Shown in pieces: positions 1-7,901 of a stretch of 40,027 bases of DNA. The stretch is from Betaproteobacteria bacterium (GTDB lineage Bacteria > Pseudomonadota > Gammaproteobacteria > Burkholderiales > Casimicrobiaceae), in the NCBI GenBank assembly GCA_013298045.1, contig JAAFJI010000006.1:1-40027 (forward strand), in the 5' to 3' direction. The notes under the pieces were generated by a model. It was not told the origin of the DNA. It worked only from the letters and a program-made list of their open reading frames with translations, and ran no database searches. The number at the start of each line of letters is the position of its first letter. Position 1 is the stretch's first letter. The position numbers and the translations under genes are program-made.

Positions 1-312
1 TTTTCACATCCAGAGTTGATTCGAAATACAGCTCCATGCAGTATCGCCCAATTAAACTGGGCATATGGCGAAAATAATATTCAGAAAGTGTCAGAGCAAA
101 TACAGCCGCTAGCCCAAAAATTATCGGGCGATATGAGAAAAAGCTGGAAAACAACGAGAATGACTGGCTCCGGAAGCGCTTACTTCGCTCGAACCCCCGA
201 TTTTTCGAGTGCTGCGGCGGGCGCGCAAGCACTTCGGGGCGCTGGCTACGACGCCTGGGCAGTCCACTCTAGCGAACACCATCCGCTGCAATCGTTCGCG
301 AAAAATTGCTAG
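1..312 (+). CDS. ispE: 4-diphosphocytidyl-2-C-methyl-D-erythritol kinase, C-terminal part
   Basis: The reading frame is open from the first base and stops at 310-312, so only about the last 103 codons are in the window. The C-terminal GHMP-kinase pattern is visible: a PELIRNT segment near the start, then RMTGSGSAYFAR, in which the GSGS turn belongs to the conserved third GHMP motif, then an alanine-rich helix and a closing HHPLQSF matching the family's HPL tail. IspE phosphorylates CDP-methylerythritol in the non-mevalonate isoprenoid pathway in the cytoplasm. In many betaproteobacteria ispE lies just before tRNA-Gln and prs, as here, which supports the call. A likely promoter for the tRNA overlaps the stop codon. 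Confidence 0.85.
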   Translation, partial: FSHPELIRNTAPCSIAQLNWAYGENNIQKVSEQIQPLAQKLSGDMRKSWKTTRMTGSGSAYFARTPDFSSAAAGAQALRGAGYDAWAVHSSEHHPLQSFAKNC

Positions 313-315
313 AAT
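286..315 (+). promoter_or_regulatory. Possible promoter of the tRNA-Gln/prs unit
   Basis: An extended -10 sequence, TGC followed by TAGAAT (310-315), overlaps the ispE stop codon. The -35 region (CTGCAA at 286-291) is a weak match. Transcription would start near 322 and give a leader of about 77 bases before the tRNA. This is read by eye; other starts are possible. Confidence 0.35.
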
Positions 316-398
316 TTAGGGCTTCGCTGCGAAAACACGTTCTTTCGGGAATGTAAATTCAAGGTGTAGCGGTTCGGCGATGAGTCGATACCGTGTGT

Positions 399-473
399 AG
401 GGGAGTCGCCAAGTGGTAAGGCACCGGATTTTGATTCCGGTATGCGTAGGTTCGATCCCTTCCTCCCCTGCCA
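399..473 (+). tRNA. tRNA-Gln (anticodon TTG)
   Basis: A 75-base cloverleaf with encoded CCA. The acceptor stem AGGGGAG pairs with CTCCCCT, followed by G and CCA. The anticodon stem CCGGA/TCCGG encloses the loop TTTTGAT, giving anticodon TTG, which reads CAA for glutamine. The D arm GCC/GGC is standard. The T stem is GTAGG/CCTTC, which leaves a U-U mismatch at the second pair (position 50 to 64). The first acceptor pair is A-U. It lies between ispE and prs, the usual betaproteobacterial place. Confidence 0.95.
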
Positions 474-524
474 AAACGAACTACTCGCCCAAAGGGCCTT
501 CGCCCAAAGGGTAACTTCTACCGA

Positions 525-563
525 GAAAGCGGTCTTGCAGACAAATCAAGACCGCTTTTTTTT
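525..563 (+). terminator. Rho-independent terminator after tRNA-Gln
   Basis: The arms AAAGCGGTCTTG (526-537) and CAAGACCGC (547-555) form a strong stem and are followed by a run of eight or more T. It lies between the tRNA and prs, so prs probably has its own promoter or depends on read-through. Just before it, TCGCCCAAAGGG occurs twice in tandem (485-512). Confidence 0.85.
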
Positions 564-596
564 CGATGAACTCCGCTCCGCATTAGAGATCGCACC

Positions 597-1556
597 ATGA
601 GCTTTCACGACATGATGGTTTTCACCGGCAACGCGAACGTGAAGCTCGCGCAATCGGTGGCGGAACATCTGAACCTGCGGCTCGGCAAGGCGAAAGTCTC
701 TGCGTTTTCCGACGGCGAATGCGACATCGAGATTCTCGAAAACGTGCGCGGCAAAGACGTGTTTGTGTTGCAATCGACCTGCGCGCCGACCAATCAAAAC
801 TTGATGGAATTGGTGATCATGGTCGACGCGTTGAAACGCGCGTCCGCCGGTCGGATCACCGCCGCGATGCCGTATTTCGGTTACGCACGTCAGGACCGTC
901 GCCCGCGTTCCGCACGCGTGCCGATCTCGGCGAAAGTGGTGGCCGACATGCTCTCCGCCGTTGGCGTCGATCGCGTGCTTACGATGGACTTGCATGCCGA
1001 TCAGATTCAGGGTTTTTTCAATATTCCGGTTGACAATATTTACGCGACGCCGATTTTGCTCGCGGATATTTGGAAGCAGAAATACGAAAACCTCCTGGTC
1101 GTATCGCCCGACGTCGGCGGCGTCGTGCGCGCGCGAGCGGTTGCGAAACGTTTGGATACCGATCTTGCGATCATCGACAAGCGTCGCCCGAAAGCGAACG
1201 TCTCGGAAGTGATGAACATCATCGGCGATGTTGCGGGTCGAACCTGTTTGATCATGGACGACATCGTTGATACCGCGAACACACTTTGCAAAGCCGCGCA
1301 AGCGCTCAAAGACAACGGCGCTGTGAAAGTCATTGCGTATTGCACGCACGCGGTGCTCTCGGGTGAGGCGGTGGCGCGTATCGCGGGTCCGTCGCTTGAT
1401 TCGTTGGTAGTCACCGACACGATTCCGCTTTCAAACGCAGCGGGCGATCTGCTCAAAACCGGCAAGATTCGCCAGATTTCAAGCGCGCAATTGATCGCAG
1501 AGACGATGCAGAGGATTTCGAACGAGGATTCTGTTTCGTCCTTGTTCACAGAATAG
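597..1556 (+). CDS. prs: Ribose-phosphate pyrophosphokinase
   Basis: This 319-residue protein has the normal length and layout of bacterial PRPP synthase, which makes phosphoribosyl pyrophosphate from ribose 5-phosphate and ATP for nucleotide, histidine, tryptophan and NAD synthesis. Visible motifs are FSDGE (37-41), the ATP-site segment RQDRR (99-102 region), [12 protein letters not shown] (130-141) and the PRPP-binding loop [10 protein letters not shown] (221-230). In the loop, the usual DTGGT is replaced by DTANT, a variant common in this group. The start ATG at 597 leaves no good ribosome-binding site; only AGAG is present about nine bases upstream. The neighbours are tRNA-Gln upstream and rplY downstream, the conserved betaproteobacterial order. 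The gap to rplY (231 bp) carries a repeat pair. Confidence 0.97.
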   Translation: MSFHDMMVFTGNANVKLAQSVAEHLNLRLGKAKVSAFSDGECDIEILENVRGKDVFVLQSTCAPTNQNLMELVIMVDALKRASAGRITAAMPYFGYARQDRRPRSARVPISAKVVADMLSAVGVDRVLTMDLHADQIQGFFNIPVDNIYATPILLADIWKQKYENLLVVSPDVGGVVRARAVAKRLDTDLAIIDKRRPKANVSEVMNIIGDVAGRTCLIMDDIVDTANTLCKAAQALKDNGAVKVIAYCTHAVLSGEAVARIAGPSLDSLVVTDTIPLSNAAGDLLKTGKIRQISSAQLIAETMQRISNEDSVSSLFTE

Positions 1557-1557
1557 C

Positions 1558-1662
1558 GTCATCCCGGCGGAGGTCCGGGATCCATGATGGCAAAGAGCGA
1601 GATACTGAATTGAAAGTCGCTACATGCAAGGATGGATTCCCGTCTTCGCGGGAATGACAAGA
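1558..1662. repeat. Pair of inverted REP-like hairpins (GTCATTCCCGCG type)
   Basis: Two related hairpins face each other. The first is ATCCCGG (1561-1567) with CCGGGAT (1575-1581). The second is ATTCCCG (1636-1642) with CGGGAAT (1649-1655). Each unit reads GTCATYCCCG...CGGGAATCCATS when taken from the outer edge inwards. This type of sequence is widespread in proteobacterial intergenic DNA. It sits directly after the prs stop codon and may stabilise or attenuate the prs-rplY message. Confidence 0.8.
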
Positions 1663-1787
1663 AAAGAATTTTTCGCCTCGCAGGTTGCGAGACGATTTTG
1701 ATGCCGCAGTGGTCGCGCTGCCGCAACAAAACTAATCGGGGTGCCGCGTTTCGCTACGTGACCGCCCCATGAACTGGAGATACTGAA

Positions 1788-2486
1788 ATGGCAACTGAAT
1801 TTACCGCGTTCGCGCGGACGCTACAGGGCACCGGAGCGAGCCGCCGCCTGCGTCACGCTGCGAAAGTCCCCGGCATCGTCTACGGAGGCGAAGCCAAACC
1901 CGAAATGATCGAACTCGATCACAACGCGCTCTGGCACGCACTCAAGAAAGAAGAGTTTCACAGCTCGATTCTTTCCATGACCCTTGATAGCGCGAAGACG
2001 CAGGTGCTTTTGCGCGATGTGCAATACCACCCGTTTAAGCAACAAATTACCCACATCGACTTCCAGCGCGTTCAAGCCGACAAGAAACTGCACATGAAAG
2101 TGCCGGTGCACTTCGTCAACCAGGACGTTTCGCCCGCCGTAAAGCTCTCGGCAGCCATCGTCAACCACGTGCTCTCTGAAGTCGAAATTACCTGCTTGCC
2201 GAAAGACCTCCCGCGCTTTATCGAGGTCGATCTCAAAGACCTCAAAGCTGGCGAATCGGTGCACGCAAAAGATGTAACGCTGCCCGCAGGCGTTGCGCTC
2301 GTGTTCCACGGCCGCAATAAAGATGCCGTATTTGCGACCGCGTCGATGGTCAAGGAAGAAGCGGCTTCGGCAGATGGTGCCCCAGTCGCAGCCGCCGAAG
2401 TTGCGGCATCGAAACAAAAAGCGCCTGCTGCGCCTGCTGCTGCTCCAAGCAAAGAGAAGCAAGGCGTCAAAGACGGCAAGAAGTAA
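1788..2486 (+). CDS. rplY: 50S ribosomal protein L25, long Ctc form
   Basis: A 232-residue protein of the L25/TL5/Ctc type that binds 5S rRNA. The N-terminal 5S-binding domain is seen at about 5-95 ([20 protein letters not shown], then [22 protein letters not shown]), followed by the beta domain at about 100-185. The last 45 residues are a low-complexity Ala/Lys/Pro tail, typical of the long form in betaproteobacteria. The ribosome-binding site GGAGA is seven bases before the ATG. The sequence GAGATACTGAA around it is repeated at about 1599 inside the upstream repeat. In related genomes pth normally follows rplY; here a terminator and the opposed aroG follow instead. Confidence 0.96.
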   Translation: MATEFTAFARTLQGTGASRRLRHAAKVPGIVYGGEAKPEMIELDHNALWHALKKEEFHSSILSMTLDSAKTQVLLRDVQYHPFKQQITHIDFQRVQADKKLHMKVPVHFVNQDVSPAVKLSAAIVNHVLSEVEITCLPKDLPRFIEVDLKDLKAGESVHAKDVTLPAGVALVFHGRNKDAVFATASMVKEEAASADGAPVAAAEVAASKQKAPAAPAAAPSKEKQGVKDGKK

Positions 2487-2501
2487 GCACTTCGCTGCCA
2501 A

Positions 2502-2530
2502 AAAAAAACCCGCAGCTGCGGGCTTTTTTA
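2502..2530. terminator. Bidirectional terminator between rplY and aroG
   Basis: The palindrome CCCGCAGCTGCGGG (2509-2522) is preceded by a run of A and followed by a run of T, so it can stop transcription from both sides. It separates the convergent genes rplY (plus) and aroG (minus). Confidence 0.9.
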
Positions 2531-2562
2531 TTAACGGGTCAGTGACTAACGAGCCAGCGCGC

Positions 2563-3639
2563 TCATTCCGGTTGCGCCAGGCGACGCTTTTGAACGTCGC
2601 TTGCGAGTTGCCGCAGCACGCTCTCGGTAGCCGCCCAATCGATACAGGCGTCGGTGATCGACACGCCGTATTCCAGCGCCTTTCCTGGCGTCAAATCCTG
2701 TCGGCCACCGTTTAAGTGCGATTCGATCATCACGCCAAAAATGCGCTCGTCGCCCGCAGCCATCTGACGGCCGACGTCGGCGGACACTTCGATCTGTTTC
2801 TCGTGCTGCTTGCTTGAATTGGCGTGGGAGAAATCGATCATGATGCGCTGCGGCAGCGCCGCTTTGGCGAGTTCAGAAGCAGAGGATTGCACGCTGGCCG
2901 CGTCGTAGTTTGGCGCTTTGCCGCCACGCAAAATCACGTGACAATCCTCGTTGCCGTTGGTGGAGATGATTGCGCTGTGCCCGCCCTTGGTCACCGAGAG
3001 AAAGAAGTGCGGCGCGGCGGCTGCTTTGATTGCGTCCACAGCGATTTTGATGTTACCGTCGGTGCCATTTTTGAAACCCATCGGGCAGCTCATGCCGCTT
3101 GCGAGTTGTCGATGCACCTGACTCTCGGTCGTGCGCGCGCCGATTGCACCCCAGGAAATCAAGTCGGCGTAGTACTGAGGCGTGAGGGTGTCGAGAAACT
3201 CGGTCGCCGCCGGGACGCCAAGCGCATTGATTTCCAGAAGCAGGTCGCGCGCAAGACGGAGACCTTCGTTGATCTTGAAGCTGCCGTCCAGGAGGGGGTC
3301 GTTGATAAGCCCTTTCCAGCCGACCGTCGTGCGTGGCTTTTCAAAGTACACGCGCATCACGACCACCAGATCGTGCGCCAGCTCATCGCGCAGCGCCTTG
3401 AGCCGCGTTGCGTACTCAAGCGCCGAGCGTTTGTCGTGCATCGAGCAGGGCCCCACAACTACAACCAGACGGTCGTCGGCACCGTGCAGGACCTTGTGGA
3501 TGTCGCGCCGCGTGTCATAGACGAGTTGCTCGACTGCGTCGCTCGGTTTGAACTCCCGCAATAAATGAGATGGCGGCGCGAGCTCAAAAATGTCGCGGAT
3601 GCGAACGTCGTCGACTTGTCGATTTAAGGCGTTTGGCAT
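2563..3639 (-). CDS. aroG: 3-deoxy-7-phosphoheptulonate synthase (DAHP synthase, class I)
   Basis: This 358-residue protein is a type I DAHP synthase of the AroF/G/H family, which joins phosphoenolpyruvate and erythrose 4-phosphate in the first step of the shikimate pathway. Recognisable segments are VVVVGPCSMHD, MRVYFEKPRTTVGWKGLINDP, EFLDTLTPQY, SWGAIGARTTESQVHR, MGFKNGTDG, and IMIDFSHANSSKQ near the C-terminal third. The length is that of the E. coli enzymes. I cannot tell from the sequence alone which aromatic amino acid inhibits it, so the symbol is the family's general one. The ATG at 3639 has no clear ribosome-binding site. Upstream lies an A+T-rich stretch with two inverted-repeat elements. 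Confidence 0.93.
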   Translation of the reverse strand: MPNALNRQVDDVRIRDIFELAPPSHLLREFKPSDAVEQLVYDTRRDIHKVLHGADDRLVVVVGPCSMHDKRSALEYATRLKALRDELAHDLVVVMRVYFEKPRTTVGWKGLINDPLLDGSFKINEGLRLARDLLLEINALGVPAATEFLDTLTPQYYADLISWGAIGARTTESQVHRQLASGMSCPMGFKNGTDGNIKIAVDAIKAAAAPHFFLSVTKGGHSAIISTNGNEDCHVILRGGKAPNYDAASVQSSASELAKAALPQRIMIDFSHANSSKQHEKQIEVSADVGRQMAAGDERIFGVMIESHLNGGRQDLTPGKALEYGVSITDACIDWAATESVLRQLASDVQKRRLAQPE

Positions 3640-3659
3640 AAGAACCGGTATTGTTGCAA

Positions 3660-3767
3660 TGCCGCAATTGTACTTTATGCAGGAAAATTGCGTTTACATT
3701 TGATTGAGGCTATACATTTGGCAGAAAATGCCTAAATCAAGATCGAAGTTTGATGAAAATTGCGGCA
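3660..3767. repeat. TGCC-family inverted-repeat element, long copy (108 bp)
   Basis: The ends are perfect inverted copies for 11 bases: TGCCGCAATTG at the left and CAATTGCGGCA-like (AATTGCGGCA) at the right. At 108 bp it is longer than the 85-87 bp of the other copies. Inside it, TTTGATTGAGGCTATA (3699-3713) resembles another right end, so it could be two overlapping copies. It lies just upstream of the aroG start, in A+T-rich DNA. Confidence 0.6.
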
Positions 3768-3799
3768 TCACGCATTTTTTGCACAACAAATAAAGGTAA

Positions 3800-3884
3800 T
3801 GCCCCATAAAAAATACTTTTGGCGTATTAATTTAACAATTCGAGATTAAATGAAAAATTACTACAAATCATATTTGATGGGGCA
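3800..3884. repeat. TGCC-family inverted-repeat element (85 bp)
   Basis: The left end TGCCCCATAAAA and the right end TTTGATGGGGCA match as inverted copies in 11 of 12 positions. The interior is A+T-rich with no open frame and does not resemble the interiors of the other copies. It is one of the clearest members of the family. Confidence 0.75.
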
Positions 3885-3885
3885 T

Positions 3886-4197
3886 AAATAGTAAGTGCTG
3901 GACGTCGAGCCTCATGCGATGTTCGTTCGACCGTGCGGGCAAAAAAAACCCGCGCGAGGCGGGTTGGAGGGACTTTGCATGAATTCCGTGGAGGAAGTCG
4001 AAACACATGCGCGCGGCCAGTTATCGAAACAACGGCAGACGCGTGCCGACTTGGAGGAGGTCGGCGCGGCGACGCTCGGTTGAACGTCCCCATGAACCAT
4101 GAGTCGCGCAGGCGCGCAGCGAGGTTCACTGATAAAGACGCAGACGGTGCGCAAATTACGACAGGCGTATGTGTTTTTTTAGCGCGGGTTTTCCGCG
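3886..4197. other. Gene-free stretch after the kinase gene
   Basis: I see no convincing gene here. The short open frames on both strands have no family resemblance and run through the terminator at 3941-3965. A small imperfect hairpin, GCCGAC...GTCGGC, lies near 4047-4067. The stretch is most simply the 3' untranslated region of the kinase message plus its terminator. Confidence 0.5.
3941..3965 (-). terminator. Terminator reading on the minus strand, after the kinase gene
   Basis: On the minus strand AACCCGC and GCGGGTT form a stem that is followed by a run of eight T. It lies about 230 bases past the stop of the kinase gene and would end the minus-strand series that begins near 10724. Confidence 0.8.
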
Positions 4198-7161
4198 TCA
4201 CATAAAGTAGAACCCGGGCAATGGATCGAGCAGGCGCGTGGCGTCCGGGTGTCCGAGCGCGCGCGCAAGCGCGTTGCGTGCCTGTCGCCGCGCCACCACG
4301 CTAGACGCGGGGTCGATCAACATCGCGACGTACTCGACCAGCGCGCGTGCGTAGTGGGTGTCCGGGAGGCCCGGCGGCAGCGACCTTCGCGCAGTTTCTA
4401 CTGCAACTTTCGCCGTCGCAGGCTCGGTGCCGGCAACTGCGAGCGCATATTCAAGATAACTGCCCACTACGCGTTGCGAGAAGCCGCCGCTTTGCGCCCT
4501 CGCTAAGCGATCGAGCGAGCTTTTGAGTGCCTCAGTGACATCGCGACCGCCCAGCCGCCGATCCATACTCGCCTCTGTGCGCTCAATGCGCCGCCGCCAC
4601 GGTCCGTCGGGCAGCGCAATCGCGAGTGCAATTGCACGTGCAGAAGCGAGAAGCTCACGCGCTGCTTCGGCGTCGCCGCAGGCATCGAGTATGACCGCGA
4701 GTCGGGTCTGAAGCCACACGCCGCGATCGCTCTGCGAGCGATCGAGCGCTGCAATTTGCGACGAAACCGCTTTCGCACTGGCCGCGTTGTCGGCAAGTGA
4801 GCGGCGGCCGAAGAACAACTGAATTTCGATTAAATCGATCTCGGTGCTCAGTTTGCGCAGCGGCTCGAAGTCCGGGAGCTGCTCTTGCAATGCGCGCAGT
4901 TCGGTGTAGGCGAGCTCCGCCTTCGCGCCTTCCCCCAAGCGGTAGTAGAGATAGCCCAGGTCGTTGAGCGCGTCGAACACCTGCGCGCTGCGCGAGCCGG
5001 CCAATCGTTGCCACGCTGCCCGCACTGCCAGCAGCCGCGCCTCCGCACCTTCGTAGCGACCGAGTACCGATTGCGCGCTCGCAATCGATTGTCGATTGTG
5101 CAGGGCCACTTTCTCCTGCCCGGGCGGCGGGGCGTTGTATAGCGCTTCGTTCTTCGACAGGATCGCGAAGGCGTCACCCCAGCGCCCCTGCGAGGTGAGG
5201 GCGCGGGCATAGTCGCCATCGGCTACGGCGCGCGCCCAACGATCGCTCGGTGCGTCCCCAAGCGCGGTGAAATAGGCCTGGAAAGCGCGCTCGCTCTCGT
5301 CGTGTTCCAGAAGTCTTGCGAGCGTATTGGCGTATCCCAGCTGTGCTGCACGCAGTCGGCCGTCGCCTGCTGCAAGCCGAGTGACGAGCGTAGGCAGCGC
5401 GAGCTCGTAGTTTGCGAGCGCCTCTCGTTCGCGCTCCAGCCAATAGAGCGTTTCGGCGAGCACCGCGCGCGCAAGCGCCGTTTCAATCGCGTTCGCGCCG
5501 TTGATGCGCTCCGAAATCTCAACCGCCCGCTGTGCGACCGGAAGCGCTTCGGTGTCCCTGGAAAGTGAACGAAAAGTTGATGCGAGCAACGAGGAGAGTC
5601 GAGCCTCGGTCGCTGGATCGTCGCGAAAACGGATGCCGACATCGGCCTTCGCCTGTTCGAGCAAACGCAGCGCCGTAGGCCAATCGCCGCCATGCAGATC
5701 GGGGTCTGCGTTCGCAAGCAGTTCGACCAGATAATCGGCGGTTTTGTTGGCGCGGCTTGCCTCAATTCTGGCGCGCTCGGCCTGCCAGATTGAAACACCG
5801 AGACCGCTGGTTAACGCGAGTACAAGTGTCGCGCCGAGAGTCGATGCAAGCCAATTGCGTCGCAACCATAGCCGCGCGCGGTAAGCGCGGTCCGTGCGTC
5901 GCGCAGCAATCGGGCGGCGCTCTGCGTAGCGCCGCAAGTCCGCCAGAAATTCGTCAACCGTGCGGTAGCGAGCCGTCGGATCGCGCCGCATCGCGCAGGC
6001 AAAGATCGCGTCTAAGTCGCCACCGATGCGCAGGGCGTCGCTCGGCGCTGCGAAATTGTCGACGGCCGCGACCTTCGACGGCGTACGCGCGGCCTCGGAA
6101 AGGCGCGCCGGATCCGTATGCAAAACGGCGTGTTCCAGCGCTGCTCGTCCTGCTTTTTCCGGAAGGTGTGCACGGTGTCCTGAAAGTAGATGGTAGCCGA
6201 GTGCGCCCAGCGAATAGACGTCGCTTGCAACGCCGGTTGCCTCACCTGTAATCTGCTCCGGCGCGGCGTATTCGATGGTCAATCCGCGTCCCGCAAGGCG
6301 CGTGGCAGCAGACTCGGTGGTCTCGTCTCGGTTTTCGCCGCCCAACAAACCGGCCACGCCAAAATCTAGCAATTTGACCTGTCCACTCTTCGTCACGAGC
6401 ACGTTCGAGGGCTTCAGATCGCGGTGCACAACCAGCTGAGTGTGCGCGTAAGACACCGCCTCGACAATCGATCGGAAAACGGTGAGTCGCGCATCCAGTG
6501 TGGGTGCGTGACCCACAAGATACTCGAGCAGCGGCATGCCTTCGACGTATTCCAACACCAAAAACGGATGTCCGAATTGCCGACCCGCGTCCAGCAGTCG
6601 CGCAATGCCCGGATGGTTGAGTCGGGCAAGAAGTAGCCGCTCCTGGGCGAATCGCGCCTCGAATGCATCCATGTTCGAGTCCGGGCGCAGGAACTTAACC
6701 GCCGCCTGAGCGCTATACAGACCGTCGGCGCGCTCGGCTAACCAAACCTCGCCCATACCACCTGTACCAATCACGCTTTTCAGTCGCCAAGCGCCGCAAA
6801 GCTCGCCTTGATAGCGCGCGCTCTTCAGCGCAGTGCGTTCCGCACGCAACGCACGTTGCAGCAGACCATCGAAGCCGCGCTCGGCCAGGGGCGTGCCGGG
6901 TTTGAAGACGGTTGCAAGTTCGGTGGTGAGTCCGCCGGCGTCCCGTCTTTCAGCGGTCGCACGATCGGGCGGCAGCGTGAGGTTGTCAGGAAGTCGCGTC
7001 AGCAGGCGTCTTACCTCGTCGCCGAGCGGCTCGCTCTCATCGGCGAGCGCGCTGAGAAACGCGACACGGTCGGCACCGTCGAGTTCGAGCGCTTGATCGA
7101 GCGCGTCGTTAACGCGTCGCCAATGTGCGGCATCGAAAGCCGTGTTGTTCGCCGGGATCAT
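4198..7161 (-). CDS. Membrane serine/threonine protein kinase with C-terminal repeats
   Basis: Starting at the ATG at 7161 gives 987 residues; an upstream start would overlap the sigma-factor gene. A Hanks-type kinase domain spans about 120-420. It shows the glycine loop GTGGMGEV (132-139), the lysine in AAVKFL (156), the catalytic loop HRDLKPSN (246-253), DFG (266-268) and the APE motif in YAAPEQ (299-303). One membrane segment follows at about 437-459 (WLASTLGATLVLALTSGLG). The remaining 520 residues are alpha-helical and alanine/leucine-rich in the manner of TPR repeats and probably face the periplasm. The gene is 46 bp downstream of an ECF-like sigma gene of the type usually found with such kinases. 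The two likely form one signalling unit, but the signal and the targets cannot be seen. No clear ribosome-binding site. Confidence 0.9.
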   Translation of the reverse strand: MIPANNTAFDAAHWRRVNDALDQALELDGADRVAFLSALADESEPLGDEVRRLLTRLPDNLTLPPDRATAERRDAGGLTTELATVFKPGTPLAERGFDGLLQRALRAERTALKSARYQGELCGAWRLKSVIGTGGMGEVWLAERADGLYSAQAAVKFLRPDSNMDAFEARFAQERLLLARLNHPGIARLLDAGRQFGHPFLVLEYVEGMPLLEYLVGHAPTLDARLTVFRSIVEAVSYAHTQLVVHRDLKPSNVLVTKSGQVKLLDFGVAGLLGGENRDETTESAATRLAGRGLTIEYAAPEQITGEATGVASDVYSLGALGYHLLSGHRAHLPEKAGRAALEHAVLHTDPARLSEAARTPSKVAAVDNFAAPSDALRIGGDLDAIFACAMRRDPTARYRTVDEFLADLRRYAERRPIAARRTDRAYRARLWLRRNWLASTLGATLVLALTSGLGVSIWQAERARIEASRANKTADYLVELLANADPDLHGGDWPTALRLLEQAKADVGIRFRDDPATEARLSSLLASTFRSLSRDTEALPVAQRAVEISERINGANAIETALARAVLAETLYWLEREREALANYELALPTLVTRLAAGDGRLRAAQLGYANTLARLLEHDESERAFQAYFTALGDAPSDRWARAVADGDYARALTSQGRWGDAFAILSKNEALYNAPPPGQEKVALHNRQSIASAQSVLGRYEGAEARLLAVRAAWQRLAGSRSAQVFDALNDLGYLYYRLGEGAKAELAYTELRALQEQLPDFEPLRKLSTEIDLIEIQLFFGRRSLADNAASAKAVSSQIAALDRSQSDRGVWLQTRLAVILDACGDAEAARELLASARAIALAIALPDGPWRRRIERTEASMDRRLGGRDVTEALKSSLDRLARAQSGGFSQRVVGSYLEYALAVAGTEPATAKVAVETARRSLPPGLPDTHYARALVEYVAMLIDPASSVVARRQARNALARALGHPDATRLLDPLPGFYFM

Positions 7162-7207
7162 CGGAAAGAAAGACGCTATCCGTTGAGAAAGAGCGACACC
7201 GTCGAAT

Positions 7208-7819
7208 TCACGCCGTGCCGAGTTCCAACCATTCGCCCAATAGTGCCCGAGCTTTGAGAATTTCGCGATTGACCGTGCGCGCCGACACCCCGCGCGCATC
7301 GGCCGTCTCTTCAATCGTCATCCCGCAGAAAAAATGCAATTCCGCCGTCTGGTACATCCCTTCGTCGATCTGTCTGAGCTGGGTCACGGCACGATCGAGC
7401 GCAATCACATCCACGGCCGGGATTGACGCATCGGCGGTTGCATCGGCATGCGAGAGTGTGAGCAAGGTCGCGCCGCCCCCGCGTTTCTCGGAATCACGTG
7501 CACGCACAAAGTCGATCACAATTGAGCGCAAGACTTTCCCGATATAGGCAAAAAACTGAACTCGCGTGTTGCCCTGCAATCCCTCGCGGTCGGCCATTCG
7601 CATGAATCCCTCGTGAACCAGCGCAGTCGCATTTAGCCCAGTGACACCGCCGGCTTGCGCAAGCCGCGCTCGCGCCACACGCTTGATTTCCGGATAAAGC
7701 AGCGCATAGAGCTCGCTCATTGCGCCGTCATCGCCTGCCGATGCGCGAGCGATCAATTCGGTTGCACCGATGCCCCTGGCGGCCGGTGCGCCCGAATTAT
7801 TCGCCGGTTGATCGACCAT
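7208..7819 (-). CDS. ECF-like sigma-70 factor (TIGR02999 type)
   Basis: This 203-residue protein contains sigma region 2 (about 40-105: LYALLYPEIKRVARARL, TALVHEGFMRM, FFAYIGKVLRSIVIDFVRAR) and region 4 with a helix-turn-helix (about 140-195: ELHFFCGMTIEETADARG then VSARTVNREILKARALL). These wordings, especially ALVHEGFMR and MRSI/LRSIVIDFVRAR, belong to the TIGR02999 group of extracytoplasmic-function-like factors. No anti-sigma gene is adjacent; instead a membrane Ser/Thr kinase follows 46 bp downstream, the usual partner of this group. The inference is that the kinase controls the sigma factor's output. A GGGGGA sequence about 12 bases upstream is a possible ribosome-binding site. Confidence 0.92.
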   Translation of the reverse strand: MVDQPANNSGAPAARGIGATELIARASAGDDGAMSELYALLYPEIKRVARARLAQAGGVTGLNATALVHEGFMRMADREGLQGNTRVQFFAYIGKVLRSIVIDFVRARDSEKRGGGATLLTLSHADATADASIPAVDVIALDRAVTQLRQIDEGMYQTAELHFFCGMTIEETADARGVSARTVNREILKARALLGEWLELGTA

Positions 7820-7901
7820 GTTCGCTTTTCCCCCAAAGTCCCGCGAGTTTATCCGTGCTGCGGCAGTTGTGCTCGCAGCGAGCCTCGCCCCTGGCGATCT
7901 T

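Noticed and set aside
546-1349. A 267-codon open frame antisense to prs
   Set aside because: It mirrors the third-base pattern of prs, has a His/Arg/Val-rich composition typical of antisense frames in GC-rich genes, and has no ribosome-binding site.
3827-4201. A 124-codon minus-strand open frame downstream of the kinase gene
   Set aside because: It runs through the terminator at 3941-3965 and through an inverted-repeat element, with no recognisable protein pattern.
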